A stretch of DNA of 64,000 nucleotides from JBAZOO01 sp041648735 (GTDB taxonomy: Bacteria; Verrucomicrobiota; Lentisphaeria; Oligosphaerales; CAITYL01): assembly GCA_041648735.1 (NCBI GenBank), contig JBAZOO010000003.1:1-64000 (forward strand), read 5' to 3'. Positions 18,187 through 28,300 of this stretch are shown here, piece by piece. Every line of letters starts with the position of its first letter. Position 1 is the stretch's first letter. The translations under genes were made by a program, and so were the position numbers. The notes below the pieces were generated by a model that saw only the letters and a program-made list of their open reading frames with translations, searched no databases and was not told where the DNA came from.

Positions 18187-19155
18187 TCATGGGGTTGATG
18201 GATATAGGTCGAGACCGCCACAATGGAAAAGGATGGCGGTGCGGAACTTCTCTTTGCCGCGGAAGCCAAAGGCATCGCGCTTGATCTTCTCGATCTTGCT
18301 GTTGAGGCCTTCGGTGCAGGCGTTGGTGATTTTCGCCGTGATGGCGTTGGCAATGCCCCGCCAGTGGTTCTTGGGGGTGTGCGCGGCCCTGCGCATCGGC
18401 GCCAGCCGGGAATGGGTGGCCCACCAGTACCATTTCTTGAAGAAGGCGGCCGCCGCTTCCGCGGTTGGGCAGCGCCAGATCTCCCGGAAGTCCTCCTTGA
18501 TGGCCCAGGCCCGGTCGGTCTTGACGGCGGCCTCCTTGAGCTGCTGGAACTGCGCGGCGCGGTGGTCCGGGACGTTCTCTTCGTTGTAGAGGAACCACAT
18601 CCCGCACCTGCCCCTCCTTCAGGTCGGCGATGATGGTGAAATACTGGTGACGCGCAAACACGCTTTTCTCGTCAATGCCCAGCGCTTCAGGACGTTCCGG
18701 GCTGCGGCGCGCCATCCCGCGCTCGCCGGCCCGGGCCATGACGGTGTCCATCTCGTCCCAACTCAGCCCCGTCAGCGAAGCGGCGCCCTCGCGGCTGCAC
18801 TCGGCGAGCGTGTCAATGCAGCGGCGCGGCGCTCCATGGCGCACGTCAAGGATGAACGCCCGTCCGCCAGCGGCGGCTTCACCTGGACAGTCCCATGTTC
18901 CGCGCAGGACACCCGCGGCAGCGCGGCGTGCAGCCACGTCTCGTAGTCGCAGGTGTCCAGGTGCCGCCAGGAGCGCTCCCGCGTATGGTCGTACACCGGA
19001 AGCGCGCCGGCACACGCCGGACAGGCAAACAAGGCGCCGGAGCCATGCTCCAGCCAGGCATCGCCGCGCCGGATCTCCGGATGCACCTCCACCCGGCAGA
19101 CCTTCCATGGCGGCGGCGGCTTGACCATCATCTGGTAGAATGGAACGAGATCCAT
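18187..19155 (-). pseudogene. ISL3-family transposase, frameshifted and internally deleted
   Basis: Translation begins at 19155 after a GAAAGGGTG sequence. The N-terminal zinc-finger part is present (FACPACAGALPVYDHTRERSW). The frame then changes near 18860 to continue IDTLAECSREGAASLTGLSW ... GIDEKSVFARHQYFTIIADL with the first catalytic Asp, and changes again near 18600 into WFLYNEENVP ... GLNSKIEKIKRDAFGF ... FHCGGLDLYP. Compared with complete ISL3 transposases, roughly 90-100 codons are missing between the second and third blocks, including the region of the second catalytic Asp. It cannot be active. Confidence 0.9.
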
Positions 19156-19176
19156 GTCGGCACCCTTTCTTCGGGA

Positions 19177-19265
19177 AAGTTATCCATGGGCGGCGGCCCG
19201 GCGAGAATGGGCAGCCGCAGGCGGGACAAGCTCGTCGGAGCCGGGCCGCCGCCTGTGGGTAACTT
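19177..19265. repeat. Large hairpin inside the IS, upstream of the transposase
   Basis: The 25-nt arms 19177-19201 and 19241-19265 are inverted copies with 3 mismatches (core GGCGGCGGCCCGG) around a 39-nt loop. They lie in the 255-bp non-coding part between the transposase start and the right inverted repeat. They could be a transcription attenuator or a small inserted palindromic element. Confidence 0.65.
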
Positions 19266-19436
19266 CCCCCGCCCCGGCCGCGAAAAACCGGAGCTAATAT
19301 CATCCTGGGGACAAGCATGTTGCAAACGCCCGTGCGGGAAAACCGCGGACATTAGCCTGGGAAAACCGCCCCGCATCGGCTACGTCACGCCCAGATTCGT
19401 GCTCACGCCGACCCACACAAACCCCGGAAGAGCCAA

Positions 19437-20624
19437 AAAATTTATCGCAACCGCAAAGATGCAACCACCTCAAGCACCGGAAGGGTCCAGGCGAAAGGGA
19501 CGGATGGCAGCCTCCATGATGTTGATGGCGTCAATGCCGACGGCTCGGGGGTTGTGACGAAACAGAGCTTGCATGACTCCTTGGACGGGATTGTGAAATG
19601 GGGGGATGCCACCACCCGCTTGGATCTGCCCATTGCCGTCGCCAGGGATGAAGACGGCAACAAGATGAGCCCAATCGAACTAATCCAACCGGTCACTGCA
19701 AATGACACGCCAGAGATCAAAGCCGAACGACTTGCGGATAAGGCGGCCATTACCATTACCCGCACCGGCGCGGCCATTGAAATCACAACCAAGAAAAGCA
19801 ATGGACATGTCACCGTAGTTCCGAACACCTACACAACGGGAAAAGGTAAAAACAAGGTCACCCATTATCCAGTTACGACTGGCTCATCTTTTACCGACAA
19901 CCGCGAAGGCAAAGTCATTTCCCCAATCGACATCAATGTTGGCGAGTTGCTCGCGCATCCCGATTTATCTGGCCTGTTTGCGGACGGGATCGTTGTTTAT
20001 GTGAACAACGTCAACAATCGGACGGGGACGGCGAAAAATCAAGCCGTCCGATTGCTCAACGGAACCAATTTGCCGGACACCGGCTTGACTTTTGCGACAC
20101 CCGATCCCATGTATGTGAAAGGGGACTACAATACAACTACGCGTTCGGATGGAACGTATTCGCCATCCATGTTGGCCGCCGACGCGATCACGATGCAATC
20201 CAACAACTGGAATGACAGCAATAGCACGAAAGACATAAGCAAGCGGATACCGTCGGAGACAACCCTAAACTCGGTTCTCCTCTTGGGAAATGTGCCGACG
20301 ACCGAGGATTTGATGACCTATAGCGGCGGATTGGAAAATTTGATTCGCTTCATGGAACAATGGACGGGAAGTGGCCACGATTACAAATTCAAGTTCAATG
20401 GATCGTTCATTTGCCTTTGGGATAGCTTGGTCGGAAGGGGCCCTTGGGGTAGGAGCAATGTCTATGTGCCGCCAGTCCGCGAATGGGGATATGATGAAAT
20501 GTACCGGAAGGCGGCCAATGCGCCTCCGGGAGTGCCGAGCTTCTGTGGGATGGAAAAGCTGGGATGGGATTGGACGAATCTGGCGGACTTCGCTGATGAA
20601 ACCCTGATCACAATCACCGAATGA
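19437..20624 (+). pseudogene. 5'-truncated pilus-type (PilX-like / Verru_Chthon cassette A-like) protein
   Basis: An open frame starts right at the IS end and reads as coding (RNRKDATTSSTGRVQAKG, then TDGSLHDVDGVNADGSGVV) before any possible start; the first GTG in frame is at 19554. It continues to 20624. The C-terminal part has the pattern TYSGGLENLIRFMEQW ... FNGSFICLWDS ... PPVREWGYD, reminiscent of the last domain of large PilX-type pilus proteins in Verrucomicrobiota and relatives. The N-terminal pilin helix is absent. Base composition is far less GC-rich than its neighbours. Probably a gene remnant; the family match is by eye only. Confidence 0.55.
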
Positions 20625-20822
20625 ATGGGAGAGTGAGCGGAGGGGAGGTGTTTTCATTGCCCCGTGACGAAAGTTGGGAAATCGGGCGGTGTCCAAGCGC
20701 CAACGCCATTGGCCGCCGATGGCCACCTGCTCTCCCCCGGCAAAAATCCCCCATCCCGCGGATGCCAGGATGTCATCAGGGAAAAAATGGTCTTTTGCGC
20801 CCAAGCCAGGAGGGCCGCGCCA

Positions 20823-20831
20823 TGCTATAGT
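20823..20831 (+). promoter_or_regulatory. Extended -10 promoter for the DUF721-LarA unit
   Basis: TGC-TATAGT (20823-20831) is an extended -10 element 45 bp before the start codon; no good -35 box is present. The rest of the 251-bp gap 20625-20875 shows no gene. Confidence 0.4.
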
Positions 20832-20875
20832 AGCAGGGCCGAAGCCCCGGCCCGTCCCCAGGCCGGAGCCGGCGG

Positions 20876-21415
20876 ATGATCCCTTGCGCCATGCCCCCTT
20901 CGCCCGACAACTCCGCCGCCGCCGCGCCCGATCCGCACTGGCTGCGGATGAAGGACTGCGCCGACCGCACCGGCTGGCACCGGCACCTTTCCCACCGGGA
21001 ACACCAGCGCCTGGCGACAGTGGGCGACTGGTTCGGCAGCCTCGCCACCGCGGAAATCCTCCAACGCCAGCCGCCAGCCCGCGCCGCGGCGGAAGTGGTC
21101 GAAGGCGCCCTCGCCCGGCTCAAGCCCGCCTTCCCCGCCCCCCTGCTCCTCATCCAGGGGCAATGGGCAACCCTGGTCGGGCCGGAAGTGGCGCGGCAGA
21201 CGCGGCCGGCGGCGTTCCGCGACGGGCAACTCTTCGTCGAAGTGGCCAACGCCACCTGGCTCTACGTCCTCGAAACCATGCACAAGCCATTGATCCTGAA
21301 GCGATTGCAGGCCGCCAGCGACGGCGCCATCCGCGACCTGCGCTTCCTCGCCGGCGACCGCCCGGCACCCAGCCGCCCCGCCGCCCCCCGCTCCGGAAAG
21401 AAACCCACGCCATGA
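20876..21415 (+). CDS. DUF721 / DciA-like protein
   Basis: 179 residues. The core (about 95-160: LLLIQGQWATLVGPEVARQT ... GQLFVEVANATWLYVLETM) matches the DUF721 family, of which DciA is the ancestral replicative-helicase loader in bacteria lacking DnaC/DnaI. A role at replication initiation is therefore plausible. The N-terminal 90 residues are less conserved and Ala/Pro-rich. Its stop overlaps the start of the next gene (ATGA). The start at 20876 could also be the ATG at 20891. Confidence 0.75.
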   Translation: MIPCAMPPSPDNSAAAAPDPHWLRMKDCADRTGWHRHLSHREHQRLATVGDWFGSLATAEILQRQPPARAAAEVVEGALARLKPAFPAPLLLIQGQWATLVGPEVARQTRPAAFRDGQLFVEVANATWLYVLETMHKPLILKRLQAASDGAIRDLRFLAGDRPAPSRPAAPRSGKKPTP

Positions 21416-22704
21416 TCCCCCCCTTCTGCATCGGCCGCGGCGCCCCCGCCACGGCCATCGCCGCCAGCGAACAGGAAGCCCTGCTCCAGGAGCTGCTGCG
21501 GCGCGCCGGCCGCCCCCTGCGCCGCGTCCTGCTGCTGCCGCCCGACTTCACCCGCTTCAACTCCGGCGCCGGCGCGCTCTGCCGCATCCTCCACCGCCTG
21601 CTCAGCCCCACGGCCCAGGTTGACATCATGCCCGCCCTCGGCACCCACGCGCCCATGACCGAGGCCGAGCTGCGCACCATGTTCGGCCCGGAAATCCCCC
21701 TCGCCAGCTTCAAGGTCCACGACTGGCGCCACGAGATCCGCCATCTGGGCGACGTCCCCGGCGAGCTGCTCCGCGACTGGTCCGAGGGACGGGTGGACTA
21801 CAGCGTCCGCATCGAGGTCAACAAGATCCTCTTCGCCGGCTATGACCTGATCCTTTCCCTGGGGCAGATCGTGCCGCACGAGGTGGTCGGCATGGCCAAC
21901 TACACGAAGAACCTGATGGTCGGCGTCGGCGGCGCCGACATCATCAACAAGTCCCACTTCCTCGGCGCCAGCTATGGGATGGAACGGATCATGGGGCGGG
22001 CCGACACCCCCGTGCGCCGGCTGTTCGACCACGCCGCCGCCACCTTCCTCGGCGAGCTGCCGATCCTCTTCGTCCAGACGGTGATGCAGAAGGACAAGGG
22101 CAGCGGCGGCATGGCCATGCGCGGCCTCTTCCTCGGCGCCGGCGCCGAACCGTTCCAGCGCGGCGCCCGCCTCAGCCAGCAGGTCAACCTCGACCTGCTC
22201 GCCCGGCCGCTGCGCAAGGTGGTGGTCTACCTCGACCCCGCCGAGTTCAAGAGCACCTGGCTCGGCAACAAGGCGATCTACCGCACCCGCATGGCGATGG
22301 CCGACCAGGGCGAGCTGGTCATCCTGGCGCCGGCCCTCAAGGAATTCGGCGAGGATCCGGAGATCAACCGGCTCATCCAGAAATACGGCTACCACGGCAC
22401 CCCCGCCACCCTCGCCGCCGTGCGCGACCACGCGGAGCTGCGCCACAACCTCAGCGCCGCCGCCCACCTCATCCACGGCTCCAGCGAAGGCCGCTTCACC
22501 ATCACCTACTGCCCCGGCCCCCACATCAGCCGCGCCGCCGTCGAAGCGGTCGGCTTCCAGACCGCCGACCTCGACGCCATGCTCCGCCGCTACGACCCCG
22601 CCAAGCTCCAGGACGGCCCCAACACCCTGCCCGACGGCGAGGAGATCTTCTTCATCAGCAACCCGGCCCTCGGCCTCTGGGCGCTGAAGAAGGACTTCGC
22701 CTGA
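21412..22704 (+). CDS. LarA-like (lactate racemase domain) protein
   Basis: 430 residues, typical LarA/DUF2088 length. The signature PDFTR (D45) corresponds to the LarA substrate-binding PDxTR motif, ALGTHAPMTEAEL (H79) to the first catalytic His region, and IVPHEVVGMANYTKNLMVGVGG to the second conserved block. LarA enzymes use a nickel-pincer nucleotide to racemise or epimerise 2-hydroxyacids; homologues act on sugar acids such as malate or gluconate-type substrates. No larB, larC or larE cofactor genes are adjacent. Translationally coupled to the DUF721 gene. Family solid, substrate unknown. Confidence 0.85.
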   Translation: MIPPFCIGRGAPATAIAASEQEALLQELLRRAGRPLRRVLLLPPDFTRFNSGAGALCRILHRLLSPTAQVDIMPALGTHAPMTEAELRTMFGPEIPLASFKVHDWRHEIRHLGDVPGELLRDWSEGRVDYSVRIEVNKILFAGYDLILSLGQIVPHEVVGMANYTKNLMVGVGGADIINKSHFLGASYGMERIMGRADTPVRRLFDHAAATFLGELPILFVQTVMQKDKGSGGMAMRGLFLGAGAEPFQRGARLSQQVNLDLLARPLRKVVVYLDPAEFKSTWLGNKAIYRTRMAMADQGELVILAPALKEFGEDPEINRLIQKYGYHGTPATLAAVRDHAELRHNLSAAAHLIHGSSEGRFTITYCPGPHISRAAVEAVGFQTADLDAMLRRYDPAKLQDGPNTLPDGEEIFFISNPALGLWALKKDFA

Positions 22705-22766
22705 CCCCGCGGGCCGCCGGCCTTGCCGCCCCCCCCGATCTCCCACCCCGAGAAGAAAACGACCCC

Positions 22767-25001
22767 ATGACCTCCACCCGCCCCCAATCCCGCCTCCCCC
22801 GTTGGCGCCAACTGCTGCTGGCCCTGCTCTTCCTGCTCTGCGGCCCGGGGCTGGCTTCCTGCAACGCCGCCGAACCCACCGCGGCGGCGGCGACGACGGA
22901 ACCGGCGAAAACCCCAGCCGCCGGCTGGCAGCAGCCCACCCCCACCGCCCTGGAGGCGACCGTCGCCCGCGTCGTCGCCCAGATGCTGCCGCGGCTGCAT
23001 TACGAACGGCTGAGCCCGGACGAGACCCTCTCCGAACGCCTCTTCACCGCCTATTTCGAGCGGCTCGACCCGGAACGCAGCTACTTCCTCGCCAGCGACC
23101 TCGCCGAGTTCGCGGGCCGCCGCCAGGAGCTGTGCGAGCTGCTGCTCAAGGGGCGCCTCGAGTTCGGCTTCCAGGTCTATGACCGCTTCGTCCAGCGGGT
23201 GCGCGAACGCGTCGAGTTCGTCCGCGAAGCCGTGAAGACGCCGCCGGACTTCACCGTGAAGGAAGAGCTGCTCCTCGACCGCGCCAAGGCGCCATGGTGC
23301 GCCTCCCGCGCGGAGCTGGACGAGCTGTGGCGGAAGAAGGTCAAGAACCAGATCCTCGTCTACACCCTGATGGCGGAGGAATCCAAGCGCAAGGCCGCGG
23401 AGAAGAAGGGGAACGGCGGCGCGGGCGAGGCCGGCTTCATCCCGCCGCCGCCGGCCGAGCGGGTCCTGCGCTTCCACCAGTCCCTGCTCGCCACCTTGGA
23501 GGAGAACGAGAGCCTCAACCTCACCGAACTCTACCTCACCACCTTTGCCCAGCTCTACGACCCGCACTCCGCCTACATGGCCCCCACCAGCGAGGAGGAC
23601 TTCAACATCCAGATGCGCCTCTCCCTCCAGGGCATCGGCGCCGTCCTCACCAGCGAGGACGGCTACGTCAAGATCGTGGAGGTCATGCCCGGCGGCCCGG
23701 CGGCCCTCGACGGCCGGCTCCAGGCCGGCGACCGGATCATCGCCGTCGCCCAGAATGGCAAGGAGCCGGTCGAGGTGATCAACATGAACCTCAACAAGGT
23801 CGTGCGCATGATCCGCGGCCCCAAGGGCACCAAGGTCGCCCTCACCATCCTCAGCGCCGCCAAGGGCGTGCATGGCCTCCCGGCCACCATCACCCTCACC
23901 CGCGACGAGGTGAAGCTCACCGAGCAGGAGGCCAAGCTCAGCCAGCAGCCGCTGCCCACCGCCCCCGGCCGCCACGTCGCCATCCTCGAACTCCCCTCCT
24001 TCTACGCCGACTTCGACGGCCGCCGCAACGGCGACAAGGAGTTCAAATCCGCCTCGCGCGACCTGGAACGGCTCCTCCGCGACGCCACCGCCGGCGGCGC
24101 CGCCGGCGTCATCCTCGACCTCCGCTCCGACGGCGGCGGCAGCCTCGACGAAGCCATCGCCATCGCCGGCCTCTTCCTCCCCCGCGGCCCCGTCGTCCAG
24201 GTGCGCGACAGCGAACGGCGGCTGGACATCCAGAAGTCCACCCGCCCGCAACCGCTCTACACCGGCCCGCTCGTCGTCCTCACCAACCGCCTCAGCGCCT
24301 CCGCCTCCGAAATCGTCGCCGCCGCCCTCCAGGACTACGGCCGCGCCGTGGTCATCGGCGAAGGCTCGACCCACGGCAAGGGCACCGTCCAAAGCGTCAT
24401 CAACCTCGACCAGGCCATCCGCCTGCCCTTCCAGGCCCAGCTCCGCCGCGACCCCGGCTCGCTCAAGCTGACCCTCGCCAAGTTCTACCGCGTCAACGGC
24501 GGCTCCACCCAGCGCAAGGGCGTCACCCCCGACATCGCCTTCCCCTCCTTCACCGACTTCATGGAACTCGGCGAAAGCAACCTCCCCGCCGCCCTGCCGT
24601 GGGACGAGATCGCCCCCCTCCCCCTGCCCGCCATCGCCGGCGACGTCCGCCCCTTCCTGCCCGCCCTCAAGCAACGCTCCGCCGCCCGCCTGGCCGCCGA
24701 CCCCGAAATGGCCGCCTACCGCGACTCCGTCCAGCGCTACGGCGAACTCCGCGCCCGCAAGAACCTTCCCCTTTCCCGGGAAGGGCGCGAAGCGCTGCTC
24801 CATGAGGAGGAGGCCTTCGCCGACCAAATCCAGGCCAGCACCTTCACATCCCGCCGCCGGCCCACGCCGCCGACCCCGGAGGGGGAGGAGGCGCCGCCGC
24901 CACCCAAGGACCTGATGCTCGCCGAGGCGCTCCAGGTCATGGCCGACCTGCGGGAACTGCAACGGCCCGCCCCGCCCGCCGCCGTCGCCGCCGGCCACTG
25001 A
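22767..25001 (+). CDS. prc: Carboxy-terminal processing protease (tail-specific, S41)
   Basis: 744 residues, close to Prc/Tsp length. A signal sequence with a possible lipobox (LASC) directs it to the periplasm. The N-terminal DUF3340-type region is followed by a PDZ domain (VKIVEVMPGGPAALDGRLQAGDRI) and the S41 protease core. The Ser-Lys dyad is S512 in RLSASASEIVAAAL and K538 in GSTHGKGTVQ, one residue further apart than in E. coli Tsp. The C-terminal DUF3340-like helix region is Pro-rich. Prc trims envelope proteins and peptidoglycan hydrolase regulators. A GC-rich repeat and hairpins follow. Confidence 0.93.
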   Translation: MTSTRPQSRLPRWRQLLLALLFLLCGPGLASCNAAEPTAAAATTEPAKTPAAGWQQPTPTALEATVARVVAQMLPRLHYERLSPDETLSERLFTAYFERLDPERSYFLASDLAEFAGRRQELCELLLKGRLEFGFQVYDRFVQRVRERVEFVREAVKTPPDFTVKEELLLDRAKAPWCASRAELDELWRKKVKNQILVYTLMAEESKRKAAEKKGNGGAGEAGFIPPPPAERVLRFHQSLLATLEENESLNLTELYLTTFAQLYDPHSAYMAPTSEEDFNIQMRLSLQGIGAVLTSEDGYVKIVEVMPGGPAALDGRLQAGDRIIAVAQNGKEPVEVINMNLNKVVRMIRGPKGTKVALTILSAAKGVHGLPATITLTRDEVKLTEQEAKLSQQPLPTAPGRHVAILELPSFYADFDGRRNGDKEFKSASRDLERLLRDATAGGAAGVILDLRSDGGGSLDEAIAIAGLFLPRGPVVQVRDSERRLDIQKSTRPQPLYTGPLVVLTNRLSASASEIVAAALQDYGRAVVIGEGSTHGKGTVQSVINLDQAIRLPFQAQLRRDPGSLKLTLAKFYRVNGGSTQRKGVTPDIAFPSFTDFMELGESNLPAALPWDEIAPLPLPAIAGDVRPFLPALKQRSAARLAADPEMAAYRDSVQRYGELRARKNLPLSREGREALLHEEEAFADQIQASTFTSRRRPTPPTPEGEEAPPPPKDLMLAEALQVMADLRELQRPAPPAAVAAGH

Positions 25002-25023
25002 CCCGCCCCGCCCCGCAACCATC

Positions 25024-25228
25024 GGGCGGCGGGCGGCGGGCGGCGGGCTGCGGGCGGCGGGCGGCGGGCTGCCGGGCCACGGGCTGCCGGGCCACGGGCT
25101 GCCGGGCCACGGGCTGCCGGGCCACGGGCTGCGGGCTGCGGGCCACGGGCTGCCGGGCTGCCGGGCTGCCGGGCCACGGGCTGCGGGCTGCGGGCTGCGG
25201 GCTGCAGGCGGCGGGCGGCCGGGCGGCG
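25024..25228. repeat. GC-rich minisatellite
   Basis: About 200 bp of short tandem repeats. The clearest are four perfect copies of the 15-mer GGGCTGCCGGGCCAC at 25066-25125, flanked by degenerate GGGCGGC, GGGCTGC and GGGCTGCC units. It is intergenic, between the convergent prc and murC-murB-ddl genes. Confidence 0.9.
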
Positions 25229-25237
25229 GAAATGCAA

Positions 25238-25327
25238 GGCCCCGTGAGGGGCCGGGGTGTAGAGCCCCCGGCTTCAGCCGGGGGTCGGGGGGACAGCATC
25301 ATTGATTTGCGCCCCGGCGGGGCGCAA
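25238..25327. terminator. Three stacked hairpins between convergent genes
   Basis: Perfect stems at 25238-25253 (GGCCCC/GGGGCC), 25265-25284 (CCCCCGGCT/AGCCGGGGG) and 25307-25327 (TTGCGCCCC/GGGGCGCAA). The middle one is a common REP-type palindrome. They sit between the ends of two converging genes, so a bidirectional termination or transcript-end role is likely. The rest of 25328-25398 shows no gene. Confidence 0.6.
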
Positions 25328-25398
25328 GTCGGCTTGGCCGGCGGAGACCCCAAACGGGGGGAGTCCCTGGGGTTGCGGCGCCCAGCCCGCCCGCGGCC

Positions 25399-28300
25399 TC
25401 AGAGGTTGGCCTTGACCAGCCGGGCGCAGAGTTCGGGGAAGCTGATCCCCGCCACCTTGGCCGCCTTCGGCAGGAGGCTGGTCGGGGTGAAGCCGGGGAT
25501 CGCGTTCGCCTCCAGGCACCAGGGGGTGCCGGCGGCGTCCACGATGAAGTCAACCCGCAGCAAGTCCTTGGCGCCAAGCACCTGGTAGCTCCGCTCCGCC
25601 AGCTCCTGGGCGCGCCGCTGCACGGCCGCCGGCACGCTTTGCGGCGGGCAGAGATACTCGGTGTGCCCCTGGCGGTGCTCATACTTCGCGTCGAAGTCGT
25701 ACCAGCGCCCCTCGCCGCTCGGCTGGATCTCGACCACCGGCAGCGCCTGGCCGTCCAGCAGGCCGACGGTGATCTCAGTGCCGCGGATGAACTCCTCGCA
25801 GAACACGCAGCGGTCCAGGTCGAACGCCGCCTGCAGCGCCCGCCGCCAGCCGGCCAAGTCGCCCGCCTCGACCTTGCTCACGCCGATGGAGGAGCCCTGC
25901 TCGTTTGGCTTGACCACCACCGGGAAGCGCAGCTCCGCCGGCGGCGGCGCGTCCGGCCCGGCGAGCGCGGCCCATTTCGCGGTGGGCACCCCGGCGGCGG
26001 CCAACGCCTCCTTGGTGGCCAGCTTGTCCATGATCCGCTTGCAGGCGGCAGGGCCGCTGCCGACGTAGTGGATGCCCTTCGCCTCCAGCAGCGCCTGGAT
26101 CTGGCCGTCCTCGCCGAAGGCGCCGTGCAGCACGGGGAAGACCACGTCGAACTGGGCCGGCAGCTCCGGCAGCGCGGCGGCGGCGAACTCGACCTCGGCC
26201 ACCTCATAGCCCGCCTCGCGCAACGCCGCGGCCACCCCCGCCCCCGACCGCAACGAAATGGCACGTTCGCTGGACGGCCCGCCCTTGAGCACCACCACCC
26301 GCGGCGCCGGCAGCCCCGCGGCCACCTCCCCCGCCGCCTCAACCCCCGCAAACCTGACTTCCGGCATGAGCAACACTCCAGTCCGCGCAAACACCTGCTG
26401 CCGCACCCGCAGCAGCAAATTCAGGAAATCCTTTTCCGGGACGCGCCCCTCGGTGAGAATGAAATTGGCGTGCAGCCCGCTCACCGACGCGCCGCCCAGC
26501 ACCATACCCTTGCATCCGGCCCGGTCAACCAGCCGCCCCGCCGGCAGCTCCGGCGCGGGGTTGCGGAAGACGCAGCCGGCGCTGGCCCCCCGCGGCTGCG
26601 AGGCGCGCCGGCGCTCGCCGGACTCGCGCAGCCGCCCCTCGGCCGCCGCCAGTTCCGCCACCGGCAGCCGCAGCGTCGCGGCGGTGACGATCACCGCCTC
26701 GGGAATGCCGGACCGGCGGTAGCCCCAGCCGAGCGCCGCGCCGGGGCGGCGCCAGGGCGAACCGTCACGCCCAACCCCCTCGACTTCCACCACGAACTCC
26801 CCAAGGCAGACGCCGTCGGCGCCGGCGTTCATCCGCAGGGCGCCGCCGAGGGTGCCCGGGATCCAGGCCAGCGGTGCGAACTCCGCACAGGGCAGGCCGG
26901 CGTGGATAGCAGCCTCGAACAGCGTGCGCAGCGTCACCCCGGCCCCGGCCCGCCACAGCGGCGCGGCGCCGGCCGCATCCCCCGCCGCGGGCCGGCAGTC
27001 GCCGCCCCGGAACTCGCCTTGGCGCAGGCAGAGCCAGATGCGCGGCGGCTCCCAGTCGGCCCCGACCAGGTTGCTGCCGCCGCCGAGCACGGCCACCGGC
27101 GCCTTTGCGGACTCCGCAAAGGCCAGCGCCGCCCGCAGTTGGGCCAGGGTCGCCGGATACACCACCAGCGGCCGGGCCAGCCCCGCGCCGAGGGTGGTCA
27201 GCTCCGCCCAGCTCTTTTCCCGCGAGACGGCGCCGCCCGCCAGCGCCGGCAGCGCCAGCAGCGCCGCCCGCGCCCGCTCCAGCCAGGCCTCGGCCAGCGA
27301 ACTCCGCAGCAGCCCCGCCAGCCGCCCCACGTCCCCCGCGCCGACCACGGCGAAAAGTTGCCTTGGCTCCTGAGTCACCTGGCTCCCGGCCGCCGCCGCC
27401 AGTTCCGCCGCCAGCTCCTCCAGCCCCTTTTCCCAGTAGGTTGCCGGCGGGCCGTGGATCGCCGCCACGATCCCGCGCGGATCGGCCAGGTCCTGATCCT
27501 GGCGCCAGGCGGCGAAGGGGGGGATGAGGAAGACGGCGTCCGCCCCTTCCGCCAGCACCGTCGCGAACTCCGCGGCGTAGCGTTTGACGCGCTCGAAGCG
27601 GTGCGGCTGGAAGATGACCGTGAAGCGCCGGCCGGGATAGCGTTCGCGCAACCCCTGGAGCGAAGCCCGCAGCTCGGCCGGATGATGGGCGTAATCCTCG
27701 ATGACCACGGCATCGCCGGTGGGGGAGGCGTAGCGCTCGCTCAGGCGGCGGGAGACGCCCGGGAAATTCGCCAGCGCCGCCAGCGCCGCCGCGGGGGGCA
27801 CGCCCAACGCCGTCGCCACGGCCAGGGCAAGCTGGGCATTGCGCCGGTTGTGCAGCCCCGGCACGGCCGGCGCCAGCCCGGCCGGCAGCGCGGCGTCGCC
27901 CAGGAAATGCGCCCGCGGATGGCCGGCGAAAAGCCGTTGCGAAGTCGGGTCATCATGGCAGAACAGCTCCCGGGCCTGGCCGACGAAGTCGCGGAAGCAC
28001 TGTTCCAGGGCCGGCACGCCGCCGAGGCTCCAGCAATGGTCGTCGTCAACATTGGTGACGATGGCGTGCGAACTGCGCAGGCAAGCCTGGGTGCCGTCGC
28101 TCTCGTCCACCTCGGTGACCAGGATCTGGCCGGCACCGGCGGCGGCGGGGGCGGCCCAGCCGGGCACGTCGCCGCCGATCAGGTGGCCAGGGCGGCGGCC
28201 GGTCTCGCGGAGGATGTGGGCGAGCATGGCGGCGGTGGTGGTCTTGCCGTGGGAGCCGGCGACGGCGACCACGGTGGGGAAGGCCAAGGCCAGCTCCGCC

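Larger units (their letters stand above)
18158..19434 (-). mobile_element. Defective ISL3-family insertion sequence
   Basis: A 1277-bp element bounded by imperfect 24-bp inverted repeats, 18158-18181 and 19411-19434 (20 bp perfectly inverted, outer ends GGC-N-CTTCCGG). The transposase remnant runs on the minus strand and ends 29 bp from the left end. ISL3 elements normally leave an 8-bp target duplication, but the flanks here (TGGTTGAT and AAAAAATT) do not match, so the copy is old or one flank was rearranged. The right end directly abuts a truncated gene. Confidence 0.85.

Noticed and set aside
19554..20624. Intact gene starting at the GTG at 19554
   Set aside because: The coding frame clearly continues upstream to the IS end and no ribosome-binding site precedes the GTG, so the product is more likely a truncated protein.
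20625..20875. Small gene between the truncated pilus-type gene and the DUF721 gene
   Set aside because: Short frames exist, but none has a ribosome-binding site or recognisable sequence.
25024..25228. Possible CRISPR array
   Set aside because: Units are 7-15 bp, contiguous, and have no unique spacers.
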